Shown: positions 16,837 to 26,352, counted from the first letter of the stretch. The stretch is 64,000 nt of DNA from Bacillus marasmi (GCF_902168435.1 NZ_LR656178.1:1-64000), one strand, 5' to 3'. The notes: a model not told the origin generated them from the letters alone. A program made the numbers and translations.

Positions 16837-18012
16837 ATGGGGTTTTTCAGTGAAGTCAAAACGATGGTTAAAGAAAATATTCGTGATTATGGAATGTACA
16901 TCGCGCTATTAGTCATTATCCTCACATTTTCAATCATGACAGATGGGCTATTTATGTCATCCCGTAATATTAGTAATCTACTAGATTCTACGGGTTATAT
17001 TGCCGTATTAGCAGTTGGTATGACTCTTGTAATTGTCATCCGACATATCGATTTATCGGTTGGGTTCGTTGCCGGGTTCCTCGGCGCGATTGCAGCGATT
17101 CTTCTTACGCAAGTGGGAGTACCCGTGTATTTCACAATACCTATTATCCTTATACTTGGTATTTTAATCGGCCTCTTAAACGGTTTCTTAGTGGCAAAAA
17201 TCGGGATTCCCGCTTTCGTGGCAACTTTAGCCGGTTGGTTATTCTTCCGTGGCGCTCTCCTTCAGGTTACTGAAAAAACAGGAACAATCATCATTAAGGA
17301 TGAAAACTTTAACGCAATTGGAAATGGCTTTATCCCATCACTTGTTCAAATTAATGGCTTACACTTACTTTCATTAATTTTAGGTGCATTATTTATCGTA
17401 TTTTATATTTATAGTGAAGTATCAACGCGTCGAAACAATATAAAGTATAATTTTGATGTTGTTTCAAAAGGAATCTTTACATTAAAATTAGTCCTTGTTT
17501 CTGCTCTTATTGCCTATGTAACTTGGATTTTAGCAGGCTATAACGGCTTCTCTTGGACAGTGGTAATTATACTTCTAGTGACAGTAATATATTATTTCCT
17601 TACAACCAAAACCGTTATTGGTCGCCATATTTATGCAGTTGGTAGTAACCCTGAAGCTGCTCACCTTAGCGGTATTAACGTTAAGAGAATCACATATTTT
17701 GTGTTCGGTTCAATGGGTATGCTTGCTGCGCTATCTGGTATTCTATTTACTTCACGTCTCCAATCTGCTACGACAACTGCTGGAACATTGTTCGAGCTTG
17801 ACGCAGTTGCAGCAGCGTATGTTGGTGGAGTATCTTCTGCCGGTGGAGTTGGTAAAGTAACTGGAGCTATTATTGGTGCAGTTGTAATGGCTTCTCTTTC
17901 AAGTGGGATGAATCTACTTGGAGTAGGGATTTCCTATCAATATATGATTCGCGGTGGCGTATTAGCCGGAGCAGTAATTTTTGACGTAATGACTCGTAAA
18001 GCAAGAGCTTAA
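16837..18012 (+). CDS. gguB: Sugar ABC transporter permease, GguB/XylH type
   Basis: The 391-residue permease has about ten membrane spans and the conserved IDLSVG and HLSGINV-like blocks of the ribose/xylose-type family. A central insertion (about residues 195-225, charged) is typical of the GguB/XylH branch. The ATG at 16837 lies directly behind TAGGAGGTTAAAACCT; the longer frame from 16780 overlaps the ATPase and lacks a ribosome binding site. It completes the transporter. Confidence 0.92.
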   Translation: MGFFSEVKTMVKENIRDYGMYIALLVIILTFSIMTDGLFMSSRNISNLLDSTGYIAVLAVGMTLVIVIRHIDLSVGFVAGFLGAIAAILLTQVGVPVYFTIPIILILGILIGLLNGFLVAKIGIPAFVATLAGWLFFRGALLQVTEKTGTIIIKDENFNAIGNGFIPSLVQINGLHLLSLILGALFIVFYIYSEVSTRRNNIKYNFDVVSKGIFTLKLVLVSALIAYVTWILAGYNGFSWTVVIILLVTVIYYFLTTKTVIGRHIYAVGSNPEAAHLSGINVKRITYFVFGSMGMLAALSGILFTSRLQSATTTAGTLFELDAVAAAYVGGVSSAGGVGKVTGAIIGAVVMASLSSGMNLLGVGISYQYMIRGGVLAGAVIFDVMTRKARA

Positions 18013-18026
18013 CAGAATTTTACATG

Positions 18027-18077
18027 GGGGCATCCAATACATTGGGTGCCCTAAACCCGTTTCTGGAAACGGTTAGC
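18027..18077 (+). promoter_or_regulatory. Hairpin and cre-like site before the sensor genes
   Basis: GGGCATCCAA and TTGGGTGCCC form a hairpin with a 4-nt loop just after the permease stop, without a T-tract. It is followed at 18064-18077 by TGGAAACGGTTAGC, which resembles a cre site with three deviations. Together they separate the transporter genes from the sensory genes. Confidence 0.45.
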
Positions 18078-18093
18078 AGTTCAGCAAAAGTGA

Positions 18094-18121
18094 TTGAACA
18101 TTTTTTGGATGATGCTATGAT
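18094..18121 (+). promoter_or_regulatory. Sigma-A-type promoter of the sensory genes
   Basis: TTGAAC, a 16-bp spacer and TATGAT precede the TTG start at 18159. This would give the sensor operon basal expression independent of the transporter. Confidence 0.6.
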
Positions 18122-18158
18122 AAGATATATTAATATAGTAAAAAAGGGGATTAATCTC

Positions 18159-19136
18159 TTGCGAAAAATAGGTATTATTATATTTTCTATTATTTTAGTT
18201 ATCCTTGGCTATTTTACAATAAATTCGGCCAAAAATGCCTTTCGTGCAAGAGGAGAATTTCCAAAATCCTATGCTCAACAGCAGGTGAAGCACCGACTTG
18301 TATTAATAACGAAGGAGCTTGATACACCGTTCTGGGACAAAGTCAAAGCAGGTGCGCTTGAGCAAGCGAAAGAAAGCGATGCCAGCCTTGAGGTATGGGG
18401 GAGTTATGGAAATAATCGTGAGGATTTTATTAAGAAATTTGAAATTGCCATTCACTCTAAAGTCGATGGAATTATCATTCAAGGATTGGATGATGATGAT
18501 TTTATCCATATGACAAAAATTAAAGCAGCTTTTTACGGAATTCCCGTTATTTATATAGCAAATGATGTGAACTTGGAGAAAAGTCTAAGAAAAACGTATG
18601 TCGGCTCCGATCAGTATTTGGCTGGAAAACTAATTGCAAATCAACTTATATCTGATATGGGCAAAAGTGGAGAAGTTGTCCTTTTATGTGACAACAAGGA
18701 TGAATATTATCAGCAGCAACGATTACATGGTATGCTCGAAATCCTAAACACTTTTCCTGAAATCCAAATCCAAATCGCCAAAACCCAAAATACTGAAGAA
18801 CGGGTAACTGCTACTACATCTGATACATTAAACAAACTCCCGGGTGTAGATGCGTTTATTGCAGTTAATGCCAATATGGCGGGTGATATGATCAAGGAAA
18901 TTGGGAAACGTTCGCAGGTTGATCCATATTTTATTTATTCCTTCGATGATGGCTCGGAATCTTTATCTTTATTTAAGGAAGGAAAGCTCGATGGGATGAT
19001 TGAACAATCCCCAAAAGAAATGGGGAAACTCAGCGTGATGTACATGATGCAAAGTCTGAATAACCCAACGCTTACCCTTGATATGAATGGATATCTCACC
19101 GATATTCGCTTGACGAAAGCGGTGAATCCACGATGA
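18159..19136 (+). CDS. Membrane-anchored sugar-binding sensor protein, XylFII-like
   Basis: The 325-residue protein has one N-terminal span (about residues 3-22) with no lipobox. A periplasmic-binding-protein domain follows: RLVLITKELDTPFWDKV, IIIQGLDDDDF and YIYSFDDG-type blocks. It lies in an operon with a histidine kinase and a response regulator, the same arrangement as XylFII-LytS-YesN of Clostridium beijerinckii, where the binding protein docks on the kinase to signal xylose. I infer a sensing rather than a transport role. The TTG start at 18159 is behind AAAAGGGGATT; an upstream frame reaches 18024 but lacks a ribosome binding site and would place 45 polar residues before the span. It overlaps the kinase gene by 4 bp. 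Confidence 0.82.
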   Translation: MRKIGIIIFSIILVILGYFTINSAKNAFRARGEFPKSYAQQQVKHRLVLITKELDTPFWDKVKAGALEQAKESDASLEVWGSYGNNREDFIKKFEIAIHSKVDGIIIQGLDDDDFIHMTKIKAAFYGIPVIYIANDVNLEKSLRKTYVGSDQYLAGKLIANQLISDMGKSGEVVLLCDNKDEYYQQQRLHGMLEILNTFPEIQIQIAKTQNTEERVTATTSDTLNKLPGVDAFIAVNANMAGDMIKEIGKRSQVDPYFIYSFDDGSESLSLFKEGKLDGMIEQSPKEMGKLSVMYMMQSLNNPTLTLDMNGYLTDIRLTKAVNPR

Positions 19137-20581
19137 ATAAAATCCAAAAGAAAATTTTAATGCTTACCCTTTTTGTATTGCTTTTTATGGCGGTAATATG
19201 GATTGGTCTCACCTACTACAATCAGAAGACACAAAATCAATACAATGAAATTCTCCAACGCTATTTGTTAATGAATGAAGTAACAAGTGTCAGCCAGGAG
19301 CTGATTACAAACCTTAACAACTATTTACTGACTCCAACAAATTCTAATTTTGACAAGCTCGAATCAAGTCAGGAGAAAATTACAAAAGCCAAAAATGAAA
19401 TCACGGCCTTAAGAAATAATGAAAATGACTTTACGTTAAGTAATCATGTAAATTTGGTCGAAAGTCTCATGGAAACGACGAATCGTACTGTCATTTTTTA
19501 TCAGGAAAAAGAAACCGAGGCATCCGCGAAGGAGTTTAGTGAGGCGACTCGCATTTCAAAGTATATTTCTGAAATGACGCTTGCATTGCTCGATTCAGAA
19601 CTTAAGACTTATGACCGTTTTTATCGAGGCATAATTAAGCAATCTACCGAATTAAAGAAAATGGGACTATGGCTTATGTTGTTAATGTCTGCTGTGTTAC
19701 TGTTTGTGTCATATTGGTTTTCGAGGAGTATCACAAAACCAGTGCAACAGTTAACTGAAGCAGCCAATGAATTAGCTAAGGGTCGATTTGATCAGCAAAT
19801 CAAGATAGAGTCAAATGATGAAATTTCATTTTTGGCTAAAACCTTCGAACGAATGCGCGTTAATATCAATAATTTAATCTCTGATATCCACGAAAAGGCT
19901 CAGCTTGAGTATGAACTCCAGCAAAACAAGCTCTTATTGAAGGAAAGTCAGCTCAAAAGCCTACAAAGTCAAATCAATCCCCATTTCTTATACAATACAC
20001 TGAATACTCTTTCAAAAAAGGCCTATCTAGAGGGTTCAGAGGAAACGAGTGAATTGCTAGTCAGTGTGGCTGGTTTGCTAAGATATAATTTAAAGCGAAT
20101 TGACCGTGCAGTTACGCTTGAAGAGGAAGTAACTGTGCTTAAGCAATATTTAGAAATTCAAAAAGCACGTTTCACCGAAAGACTCCAAGTGTTTATGGAA
20201 ATTGAAGAAAATTGCTTGAACGCCTTACTACCAGGGTTAACCCTACAACCAATTATTGAGAATGCGGTGATTCATGCAGTCGAACCAGAGGAAGATGGCG
20301 GCTCAATTTGGTTCCGTATCAAAGATGGTTCAGATCAAATTTTGATCGAAATCGAGGATGAAGGACCTGGAATCTCGGAAGATAAAATAAAATACATCCT
20401 ACGACAAGAAGCTGATTCTCAAGAATCTGACAGGATAGATGCAACTACTGGTATTGGTTTTAGTAATGTTGTCAAACGTCTCCACCTATTTTATGGTGTC
20501 GAGGATGTAATTGATGTTCATAGCATTATTGGAAAAGGGACTAAGGTTGTGCTGAAAATACCGAAGGAGAAAATACACTAA
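19133..20581 (+). CDS. YesM/LytS-type sensor histidine kinase
   Basis: The 482-residue kinase has two spans (about 8-28 and 178-196) around an extracellular helical region, a HAMP domain (about 197-250), the His_kinase block with phospho-acceptor H284 in QINPHFLYNTL, and a C-terminal ATPase domain (N-box IIENAVIHAV, G-box DEGPGIS). Its first base pairs overlap the sensor gene (ATGA) and its stop overlaps the regulator start (TAATG). It should be controlled by the sugar-binding sensor and phosphorylate the downstream regulator. Confidence 0.93.
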   Translation: MNKIQKKILMLTLFVLLFMAVIWIGLTYYNQKTQNQYNEILQRYLLMNEVTSVSQELITNLNNYLLTPTNSNFDKLESSQEKITKAKNEITALRNNENDFTLSNHVNLVESLMETTNRTVIFYQEKETEASAKEFSEATRISKYISEMTLALLDSELKTYDRFYRGIIKQSTELKKMGLWLMLLMSAVLLFVSYWFSRSITKPVQQLTEAANELAKGRFDQQIKIESNDEISFLAKTFERMRVNINNLISDIHEKAQLEYELQQNKLLLKESQLKSLQSQINPHFLYNTLNTLSKKAYLEGSEETSELLVSVAGLLRYNLKRIDRAVTLEEEVTVLKQYLEIQKARFTERLQVFMEIEENCLNALLPGLTLQPIIENAVIHAVEPEEDGGSIWFRIKDGSDQILIEIEDEGPGISEDKIKYILRQEADSQESDRIDATTGIGFSNVVKRLHLFYGVEDVIDVHSIIGKGTKVVLKIPKEKIH

Positions 20582-22122
20582 TGATCAAACTCCTAATTGT
20601 AGATGATGAGCAAATTGAGCGGGATGGTCTTGAACTGATTTTGCAGCGGTCATTTCCAGACCTGAATATCGAAAAGGCTAAAAACGGAAAAATAGCAGTT
20701 CAAATGGCTGGAGTGTTTCACCCTGATATTATTTTAATGGACATTAAAATGCCCGGCATGAATGGGCTTGAAGCGGTTGAAGTGATAGGTGCTGAGTTTC
20801 CATTTACAAAATTTGTGATGGTCACAGCCTTCGAATCCTTTGAATATGCCCGTCAGGCTATTAAGCTAGGCGTAAAGGACTATTTGCTGAAACCAAGTAA
20901 AACGAGTGAAATTATTGCCACTGTTGGGAAGGTTATTCATGAGTGTATAGAGGAACGCAAATCAATGAATACCTATATGCTGCAACAGGCCACTTTACAA
21001 AAAGCGATGCCATTAGTAGAAACTGACATTGTTACACAGCTATTATTTGATCATGTTCATGATGTGCATCTTGATATGCTCATCGAGATGATGGATATCC
21101 CTGTGTCAAATGAACTCTTTGTCATAAGTGTCATCCTTCCTGCCGGCTCCGAAAAGCAATATGGAGTTATAAAAGAAAAAATTAATCAATATGGCGGCTG
21201 CTGGATTGGGGCACTAACAAGTCGCCAGCTTCCAATTATTACATTTCGTGACCCAAATAGATCGTACCGCTCGCAAGCTATTTTCCTTGCTAATGAAATA
21301 CTTGCTATTGCCAAAGGAAGCAACAGCTCAGGATGGTTTGTCGGCTTAGGTAGTGTAGTTAATTCCTTAAGCCAGATTCGCCAATCTTATCAAGAATCAC
21401 TTATTGCGACGATGGATACGTCACAGCCCGTTAAGTATAGATTCTATGGTGATGTTCATATTGTAAATGGTAAATTTGACAGTGAGCTTGCTAAACATCG
21501 GGAGAAGCAGCTATTCGATCAAGTACGACTTGGCCACTGGGAGGATGTTCGGACAAACATCCAGGATATGACCCTCCGTTACTTGTCCCAAGGAGCTAAT
21601 CTGTTACAGACTCAGCAACGAGTTTTTGAAATCATTTCGCTTGCAACGAGAGTATTAAGTGAAATTGGCATTAAGACAGAAACTCCGCTTTATTCATTTC
21701 AAGCTCAGGACAGCAGGCAACTTAGTACTGAAACTAACTTATTAATCGATAAACTGCAACAGGCTTATACAAGTTATTATGACCAGGTGGAGCCTGACGC
21801 AATGAATCAAATTAAGCAGTACATTTTGGAACATTCTCATAAGGATATTTCACTGGAAACATTAGGAAAGCAGGTCGGGCTAAGTCCGATATATATTAGT
21901 AAACTGTTTAAGGAAAAACTAGGAGTTAACTATATTGATTTTTTAACTGAGTGTCGGATTGAAAAGGCGAAAAAGCTGATGAGCAATCCAGATAAAAGTC
22001 TAAAGGAAATCTCTTTCGAGGTAGGCTATAACGAGCCGAATTATTTTAGTAAGGTGTTTAAAAAGAGTTGTGGGCTTTCGCCAAACGAGTATCGAAAAAC
22101 GCTTTTAGGTAAAAAAGAATGA
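20581..22122 (+). CDS. YesN-type response regulator with AraC domain
   Basis: The 513-residue protein has an N-terminal receiver with phospho-acceptor D54 (ILMDIKMPGM), a long middle region and a C-terminal AraC-type double helix-turn-helix (about 410-513; ISLETLGKQVGLSPIYISKLFKEK and ISFEVGYNEPNYFSKVFKK). It is the output of the upstream kinase and most likely activates the transporter promoter at 14060 and the xylF-type gene that follows. The start overlaps the kinase stop by one base. Confidence 0.93.
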   Translation: MIKLLIVDDEQIERDGLELILQRSFPDLNIEKAKNGKIAVQMAGVFHPDIILMDIKMPGMNGLEAVEVIGAEFPFTKFVMVTAFESFEYARQAIKLGVKDYLLKPSKTSEIIATVGKVIHECIEERKSMNTYMLQQATLQKAMPLVETDIVTQLLFDHVHDVHLDMLIEMMDIPVSNELFVISVILPAGSEKQYGVIKEKINQYGGCWIGALTSRQLPIITFRDPNRSYRSQAIFLANEILAIAKGSNSSGWFVGLGSVVNSLSQIRQSYQESLIATMDTSQPVKYRFYGDVHIVNGKFDSELAKHREKQLFDQVRLGHWEDVRTNIQDMTLRYLSQGANLLQTQQRVFEIISLATRVLSEIGIKTETPLYSFQAQDSRQLSTETNLLIDKLQQAYTSYYDQVEPDAMNQIKQYILEHSHKDISLETLGKQVGLSPIYISKLFKEKLGVNYIDFLTECRIEKAKKLMSNPDKSLKEISFEVGYNEPNYFSKVFKKSCGLSPNEYRKTLLGKKE

Positions 22123-22157
22123 TAGATCTGCAGAATACTAAACAAAGGAGAGTGTCC

Positions 22158-23252
22158 ATGTATAGAGCAAACCTTTGGAGACTACTCTTGCTTATGTTCC
22201 CACTCTTTATCATAGTAACGGCCTGTCATGATGGTAGCGAGAATTCTAGCGAATATCGATCATCAAACACTCTAGGCTCTCCTGAAGATAAAGCATTAAA
22301 GGTCTCTCCATCTGATGAAAAAATAAAAATAGGTTTTTCGATGGACACCTTCCTTGAGGAACGTTGGTTAAAGGATAGAGATTTGTTTAAAGATGCGGTT
22401 GAAAAGCTAGGTGCAGAGGTTGAGATTATGGCAGCCAATGGCGATGATGCCCTACAAATTTCACAAGCAGAAGCTATGATTGCCAGTGGAATTGACCTTC
22501 TAATGGTAGTTCCGCATAACGCAGAGGCAGCAGCGACGATTGTGAATAAGGCTCATAAAGCTGGAATTAAGGTAATCTCCTACGATCGGCTTATTAAAAA
22601 TGCCGATGTGGATTTATATATTTCCTTTGATAATGTACAGGTTGGTGAACTGCAGGCAGTCGCCGTTTCGAATATTGTTCCAAAAGGAAAGTATGTTTAT
22701 ATCGGAGGAGCCGTTACGGATCATAATGCACATATGTTTAAGAAAGGGGTCTTCAATGTCCTTCAGCCGTTCATCGACAAAGGCGATATTACAGTTGTTT
22801 ATGATCAATGGAGCCAGGACTGGACTCCGGCAAGTGCCTATGAAAATATGAAAGCAGCTTTAATGGCCAATCATAATCAAATCGATGCAGTTATCGCAGC
22901 AAATGACGCAACAGCAGGCGGAGCAATAAAAGCACTAGAAGAGCAAGGTCTTGCCGGTAATATCCCGGTTGCTGGTCAAGATGGGGATCTCGCGGCAATC
23001 CAGCGTATAGTTAAAGGTTCGCAAATGATGACTGCATACAAACCAATTGATTATCTCACTATGGAAGCAGCGATGATTGCGGTAAAGATGGCCAAGGGTG
23101 AGAAGGTTGAAACGAATAGAAATATGAATAATGGTAAAATCGAAGTGCCCTCAGTACTCCTTGCGCCAGTTCCTGTAAACCGGACAAATATTGACGAAAC
23201 GATTATTTCTGACGGGTTTCATTCATTCGAAGATGTTTATGGGAAAAGATAG
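22158..23252 (+). CDS. xylF: XylF-type D-xylose-binding lipoprotein
   Basis: The 364-residue lipoprotein (lipobox VTAC, C23) is a close relative of E. coli XylF over its whole length: IGFSMDTFLEERWLKDRD, YISFDNVQVGELQA, NDATAGGAIKAL and VAGQDGDLAAIQRI blocks. It binds xylose or a similar pentose. The start is ATG 22158 behind AAAGGAGAGTGTCC; an earlier ATG at 22119 overlaps the regulator stop but lacks a ribosome binding site and spoils the signal peptide. No second ATPase or permease follows, so it probably feeds the GguAB transporter upstream. The locus then has two transport binding proteins for one transporter. Confidence 0.9.
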   Translation: MYRANLWRLLLLMFPLFIIVTACHDGSENSSEYRSSNTLGSPEDKALKVSPSDEKIKIGFSMDTFLEERWLKDRDLFKDAVEKLGAEVEIMAANGDDALQISQAEAMIASGIDLLMVVPHNAEAAATIVNKAHKAGIKVISYDRLIKNADVDLYISFDNVQVGELQAVAVSNIVPKGKYVYIGGAVTDHNAHMFKKGVFNVLQPFIDKGDITVVYDQWSQDWTPASAYENMKAALMANHNQIDAVIAANDATAGGAIKALEEQGLAGNIPVAGQDGDLAAIQRIVKGSQMMTAYKPIDYLTMEAAMIAVKMAKGEKVETNRNMNNGKIEVPSVLLAPVPVNRTNIDETIISDGFHSFEDVYGKR

Positions 23253-23292
23253 AAATTTCACTAAAGCACTGTTATAACAGCATTTCAATTAA

Positions 23293-23339
23293 AGTAACGG
23301 CAGCTTTTCCTTCTATTGAAAAGATAGGCTGCCATTACT
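23293..23339. terminator. Stem-loop between convergent genes
   Basis: AGTAACGGCAGC and GGCTGCCATTACT pair with one mismatch, plus inner TTTTC/GAAAA. There is no clear T-tract on either strand. It probably ends both the sugar locus and the small minus-strand gene. Confidence 0.6.
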
Positions 23340-23348
23340 TGTATTCAG

Positions 23349-23597
23349 TTAAAATGGGAGGTCGTCAGAGGGAAGCGGGGCTTGAACAATTTTTAGTACT
23401 TGCTCAGTAATATCCTTTTCGTTATTCCAGATAACCTTTTCGATAATGGTTGGACGAAAGCCTGTTTCCATTTTCATTTTTTTAATCCACTGATAGGCAA
23501 TCATCGGGATGTCTTCTTCCCTCCAAACCTTAAAATCACCTCCACACATGCAGCGATTTCCATCTATATTTAAATTTACTTGTAGATTGATATTCAG
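23349..23597 (-). CDS. Small conserved-looking protein of unknown function
   Basis: The product of about 82 residues has a CxC pair near the N-terminus (NRCMCGGDF) and alternating strands and helices. I do not recognise a family. The frame can be read from TTG at 23636, but a TATAAT-like box lies inside that part, and a strong GGAAAGGAG sits 9 bp before an in-frame CTG at 23597. I therefore favour the rarer CTG start. The sequence composition is protein-like throughout. Confidence 0.55.
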   Translation of the reverse strand: MNINLQVNLNIDGNRCMCGGDFKVWREEDIPMIAYQWIKKMKMETGFRPTIIEKVIWNNEKDITEQVLKIVQAPLPSDDLPF

Positions 23598-23792
23598 CTT
23601 CCCCGACTCCTTTCCATATATATTATACCCGAACAAGCGTTCTTTTTTCTGTTTGTATCGAAATATATTTTCTGGTAATAAGCACGTACATCTTTATATT
23701 ATCTTGATGCCGAGTCTTCATTCCTTTACGCTACCTTTATCTCATTTTTGTTAAGATGTAATTGAAAGGTGTAAAGATAGGAGTGAGCTACG

Positions 23793-23882
23793 ATGATTGT
23801 CGTAATGGATAAAGTTAGCTTACTGGCGTTTGTCATCCTATTCTATTTTTTCTTTTTCTGGTTTTGGAACGATGAATGGTAA
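23793..23882 (+). CDS. 29-residue membrane peptide upstream of the KdpD-like kinase
   Basis: A short frame starts at ATG behind AGGAGTGAGCTACG and encodes one very hydrophobic helix (VSLLAFVILFYFFFFWFW) ending in NDEW. Its size and single span recall KdpF, the small subunit of the Kdp potassium pump, and it lies 117 bp before a KdpD-like kinase. No kdpABC genes are present, and I cannot show homology. It may be an accessory peptide of the kinase or of the P-type ATPase downstream. Confidence 0.55.
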   Translation: MIVVMDKVSLLAFVILFYFFFFWFWNDEW

Positions 23883-23999
23883 TTTATGCGTAAATGAAGC
23901 TACAAAAAATTTTACACTCCTTAAAAACGGGAGTAGGATTAAATTAAAACTTTTTATATTTTTTCCTATGGATATCCTTTTATGTTTGGAGTGAGACTA

Positions 24000-25463
24000 A
24001 TGGATCGAAAGCTGATGGTCAAAAGGGTAATTCTGCAATTAGTAATTATGCTTTATCTCCATATTTCATCGATGCTATTATCGATGCTCATCCAACATTT
24101 GGGATTTTCAGAGGTTTGTATTGTTGTCATATATCTATTATCTGTCCTCATTACGTCTCGATATACCCAGGGGTACACCTATGGCATTATCGCTTCGTTT
24201 TTTTCAATGTTATCCTTCAACTTTTTTTTCACTGGACCGCGTTATACCTTCAAGGTCGATGATACCAACTATTTATTTACATTAATGATTATGCTGATGG
24301 CTTCTATTTTTACAAGCGCCCTGACGAGTAAGTTGATTCGGTCTAAGGAGCTTGCTAATGAAAAGGAGAAACTGGCGCAATTGCTTTATCAAATCACAAG
24401 CATGCTCGCAAAAACTGGTGGGGTTGCAGAGGTTGCAAAAGTATCTGTCCAATGTCTTTCTAATTTATTACATTGTGAAGCGACACTTGTTGTGATTAAT
24501 TCTAAATTAAATAAAGCGCAAATAGTTACCTCCAAAATGGAAAAAAGGGTTATTGAAGCAACAGATGTAAATATGGATGGAATGAAAGAGATTACTGCTG
24601 ATCAATATACTTTTCCGATAAAGGTTCATGATAAGATTGTGTGTTTTGTATGCTTACCGAAGGAATTTAAGAATCTTTCGAGTGATAAGAAAATACTTTT
24701 GGATTCGGCCATTATGCAAATAACGATTGCGATGGAACGCGAGCTACTTACTAGTGAAAAGGAGGCAGCGAAAGGAGAAACGGAACGCGAACGATTGAAG
24801 AGCCATCTTCTTCGAGTCATTTCTCATGATATTCGAACACCGTTGACTGGTATTACAGGAGCAGCAGAAATCTTACTGCACCATTTAAACAATGATGAAG
24901 AAATTAAGCTGGTAGAAGGGATTTATGAAGATTCTTGTTGGCTAACTCGATTAGTTGAAAACATTTTGAGCCTTACGCGGATTCAAGAGGGCAGGTTAAC
25001 TGTCAACATTCAACAGGAAGCGGTTGAAGAAATCGTAGCTGAGGCTATTTATCGCGCCGCAAAGTATGCGCCTCACCATAATATTTCGAGTACAGTCCCA
25101 GATGAAGTGTTGTTTGTACCTATGGATGGAAAACTGATTGAGCAAGTGTTAATTAATTTAATCGAAAATGCCATTAAGCACACATCAACAGCAAATGAAA
25201 TAGCCGTTCTTGTACAGCGTGATGATGATAAGGTTTGGTTTTCAGTCAGTGACAATGGTACTGGACTAAATGAAGCAGATATTCCAAAACTATTTGATAT
25301 GTTTTTTGTGGCGAATAGTTCACCGCTTGATTCTAAGAGAGGAATTGGATTAGGATTAGCAATCTGCAAAGCAATTGTTACTTTTCATGGTGGTGAAATA
25401 TTTGCCGAAAATAATCGTGCGGGTGGTTCGACATTTCGCTTTTATTTAAACATGAAAGATTAA
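24000..25463 (+). CDS. KdpD-like sensor histidine kinase (DUF4118 type, truncated at the N-terminus)
   Basis: The 487-residue kinase begins with four membrane spans of the KdpD/DUF4118 type (about residues 8-110), then a GAF-like segment (about 130-245), the HisKA motif with H276 (SHDIRTPLTG) and an ATPase domain (N-box NLIENAIKH, DNGTGL, GIGLGLAIC). Full KdpD also carries N-terminal KdpD and USP domains, which are missing here. Potassium or turgor sensing is therefore an inference from the membrane domain and the neighbouring ion genes. The start is ATG 24000 with GGAG 8 bp upstream, not the ATG at 23982. Confidence 0.88.
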   Translation: MDRKLMVKRVILQLVIMLYLHISSMLLSMLIQHLGFSEVCIVVIYLLSVLITSRYTQGYTYGIIASFFSMLSFNFFFTGPRYTFKVDDTNYLFTLMIMLMASIFTSALTSKLIRSKELANEKEKLAQLLYQITSMLAKTGGVAEVAKVSVQCLSNLLHCEATLVVINSKLNKAQIVTSKMEKRVIEATDVNMDGMKEITADQYTFPIKVHDKIVCFVCLPKEFKNLSSDKKILLDSAIMQITIAMERELLTSEKEAAKGETERERLKSHLLRVISHDIRTPLTGITGAAEILLHHLNNDEEIKLVEGIYEDSCWLTRLVENILSLTRIQEGRLTVNIQQEAVEEIVAEAIYRAAKYAPHHNISSTVPDEVLFVPMDGKLIEQVLINLIENAIKHTSTANEIAVLVQRDDDKVWFSVSDNGTGLNEADIPKLFDMFFVANSSPLDSKRGIGLGLAICKAIVTFHGGEIFAENNRAGGSTFRFYLNMKD

Positions 25464-25556
25464 TTGGATTGTATTAAATCTGGAGGAACAATGTGATTTA
25501 TCTAGTATAATGGATTAAATTGGGAATGCTCGTCAGAACTGAGAGGGGGTTTTCAT

Positions 25557-26242
25557 ATGGGATTAGTATTTTTAATAGTTGAGGATGATGAAAAAATCAG
25601 AAAGTTTATTAACTTCTCGCTTAAATCCCAAGATTATGAATGTGTCGAGGCAGCGACTGGAGAGAAAGCGTTGGGCATTATCGCTGTAGAGAACCTTGAT
25701 GCAATCATACTAGATTTAGGACTTCCAGATATGGATGGGATAGATATTATCAAACAGGTGCGGGAGTTTTCGGATATACCAATTATTGTCGTATCGGCCC
25801 GTGATCAAGATTATGAAAAGGTGGAAGCGCTCGATGTCGGCGCTGATGATTATCTGACGAAACCATTCAGCATTAAGGAGTTACATGCGCGTATTCGTGT
25901 TGTGCTAAGACATAAAAAAAATAAACAAGAGCATGTTCCAATAGTGTTCCAAGTAGGCGAGCTTGAGGTGAATCTTGAAAAACATAAGGTCACGCTAGCG
26001 GGAAGAGAGGTTTTACGCCAATGGAATATAACGTACTTATTTTATTATTAAAAAACCATGGAAAGGTGTTAACTCATAAATACATATTAAAGGACGTGTG
26101 GGGTGGTTCCTATTTGGAGAGCGATGTTCAATCACTCCGTGTGTTCATGGCAAATATTAGACGAAAGTTAGAGGAAAACCCTGCCAAGCCTCGATATATT
26201 TTAACAGAAGTTGGAATTGGTTACCGCTTTGCAGATGATTAA
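25557..26242 (+). pseudogene. KdpE-like OmpR-family response regulator, frameshifted
   Basis: Two reading frames together give one regulator. The first (25557-26051) has a complete receiver with D53 (ILDLGLPDMDG) and the start of the DNA-binding domain up to LAGREV. The second resumes the family pattern in another frame (TPMEYNVLILLLKNHGKVL ... GIGYRFADD). The break is near 26010-26020, in GAGGTTTTACGCCAATGG, where family members have the pattern V-x-LTP-x-E. A loss of one or four bases explains it. As read, the winged helix is lost and the protein ends with unrelated residues. It may be a real mutation, a sequence error or, less likely, recoding. It lies 93 bp after the kinase gene. Confidence 0.85.
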
Positions 26243-26315
26243 ACACATTTTTATTTAATCTTTATACATAGGTGAAATTGCTAACACAATTTTAATATAA
26301 ACCCCACTAAGCTAA

Positions 26316-26352
26316 AAGTGAGGTAACATGATTTCTAACGTTGTTATCACTT
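26316..26352 (+). promoter_or_regulatory. Stem-loop in the leader of the P-type ATPase gene
   Basis: AAGTGA(GG)TAACA pairs with TGTTATCACTT around an 11-nt loop, with a GG bulge. It is followed by G-rich sequence and the ATPase ribosome binding site. It has no T-tract and matches no riboswitch that I can identify. Confidence 0.4.
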
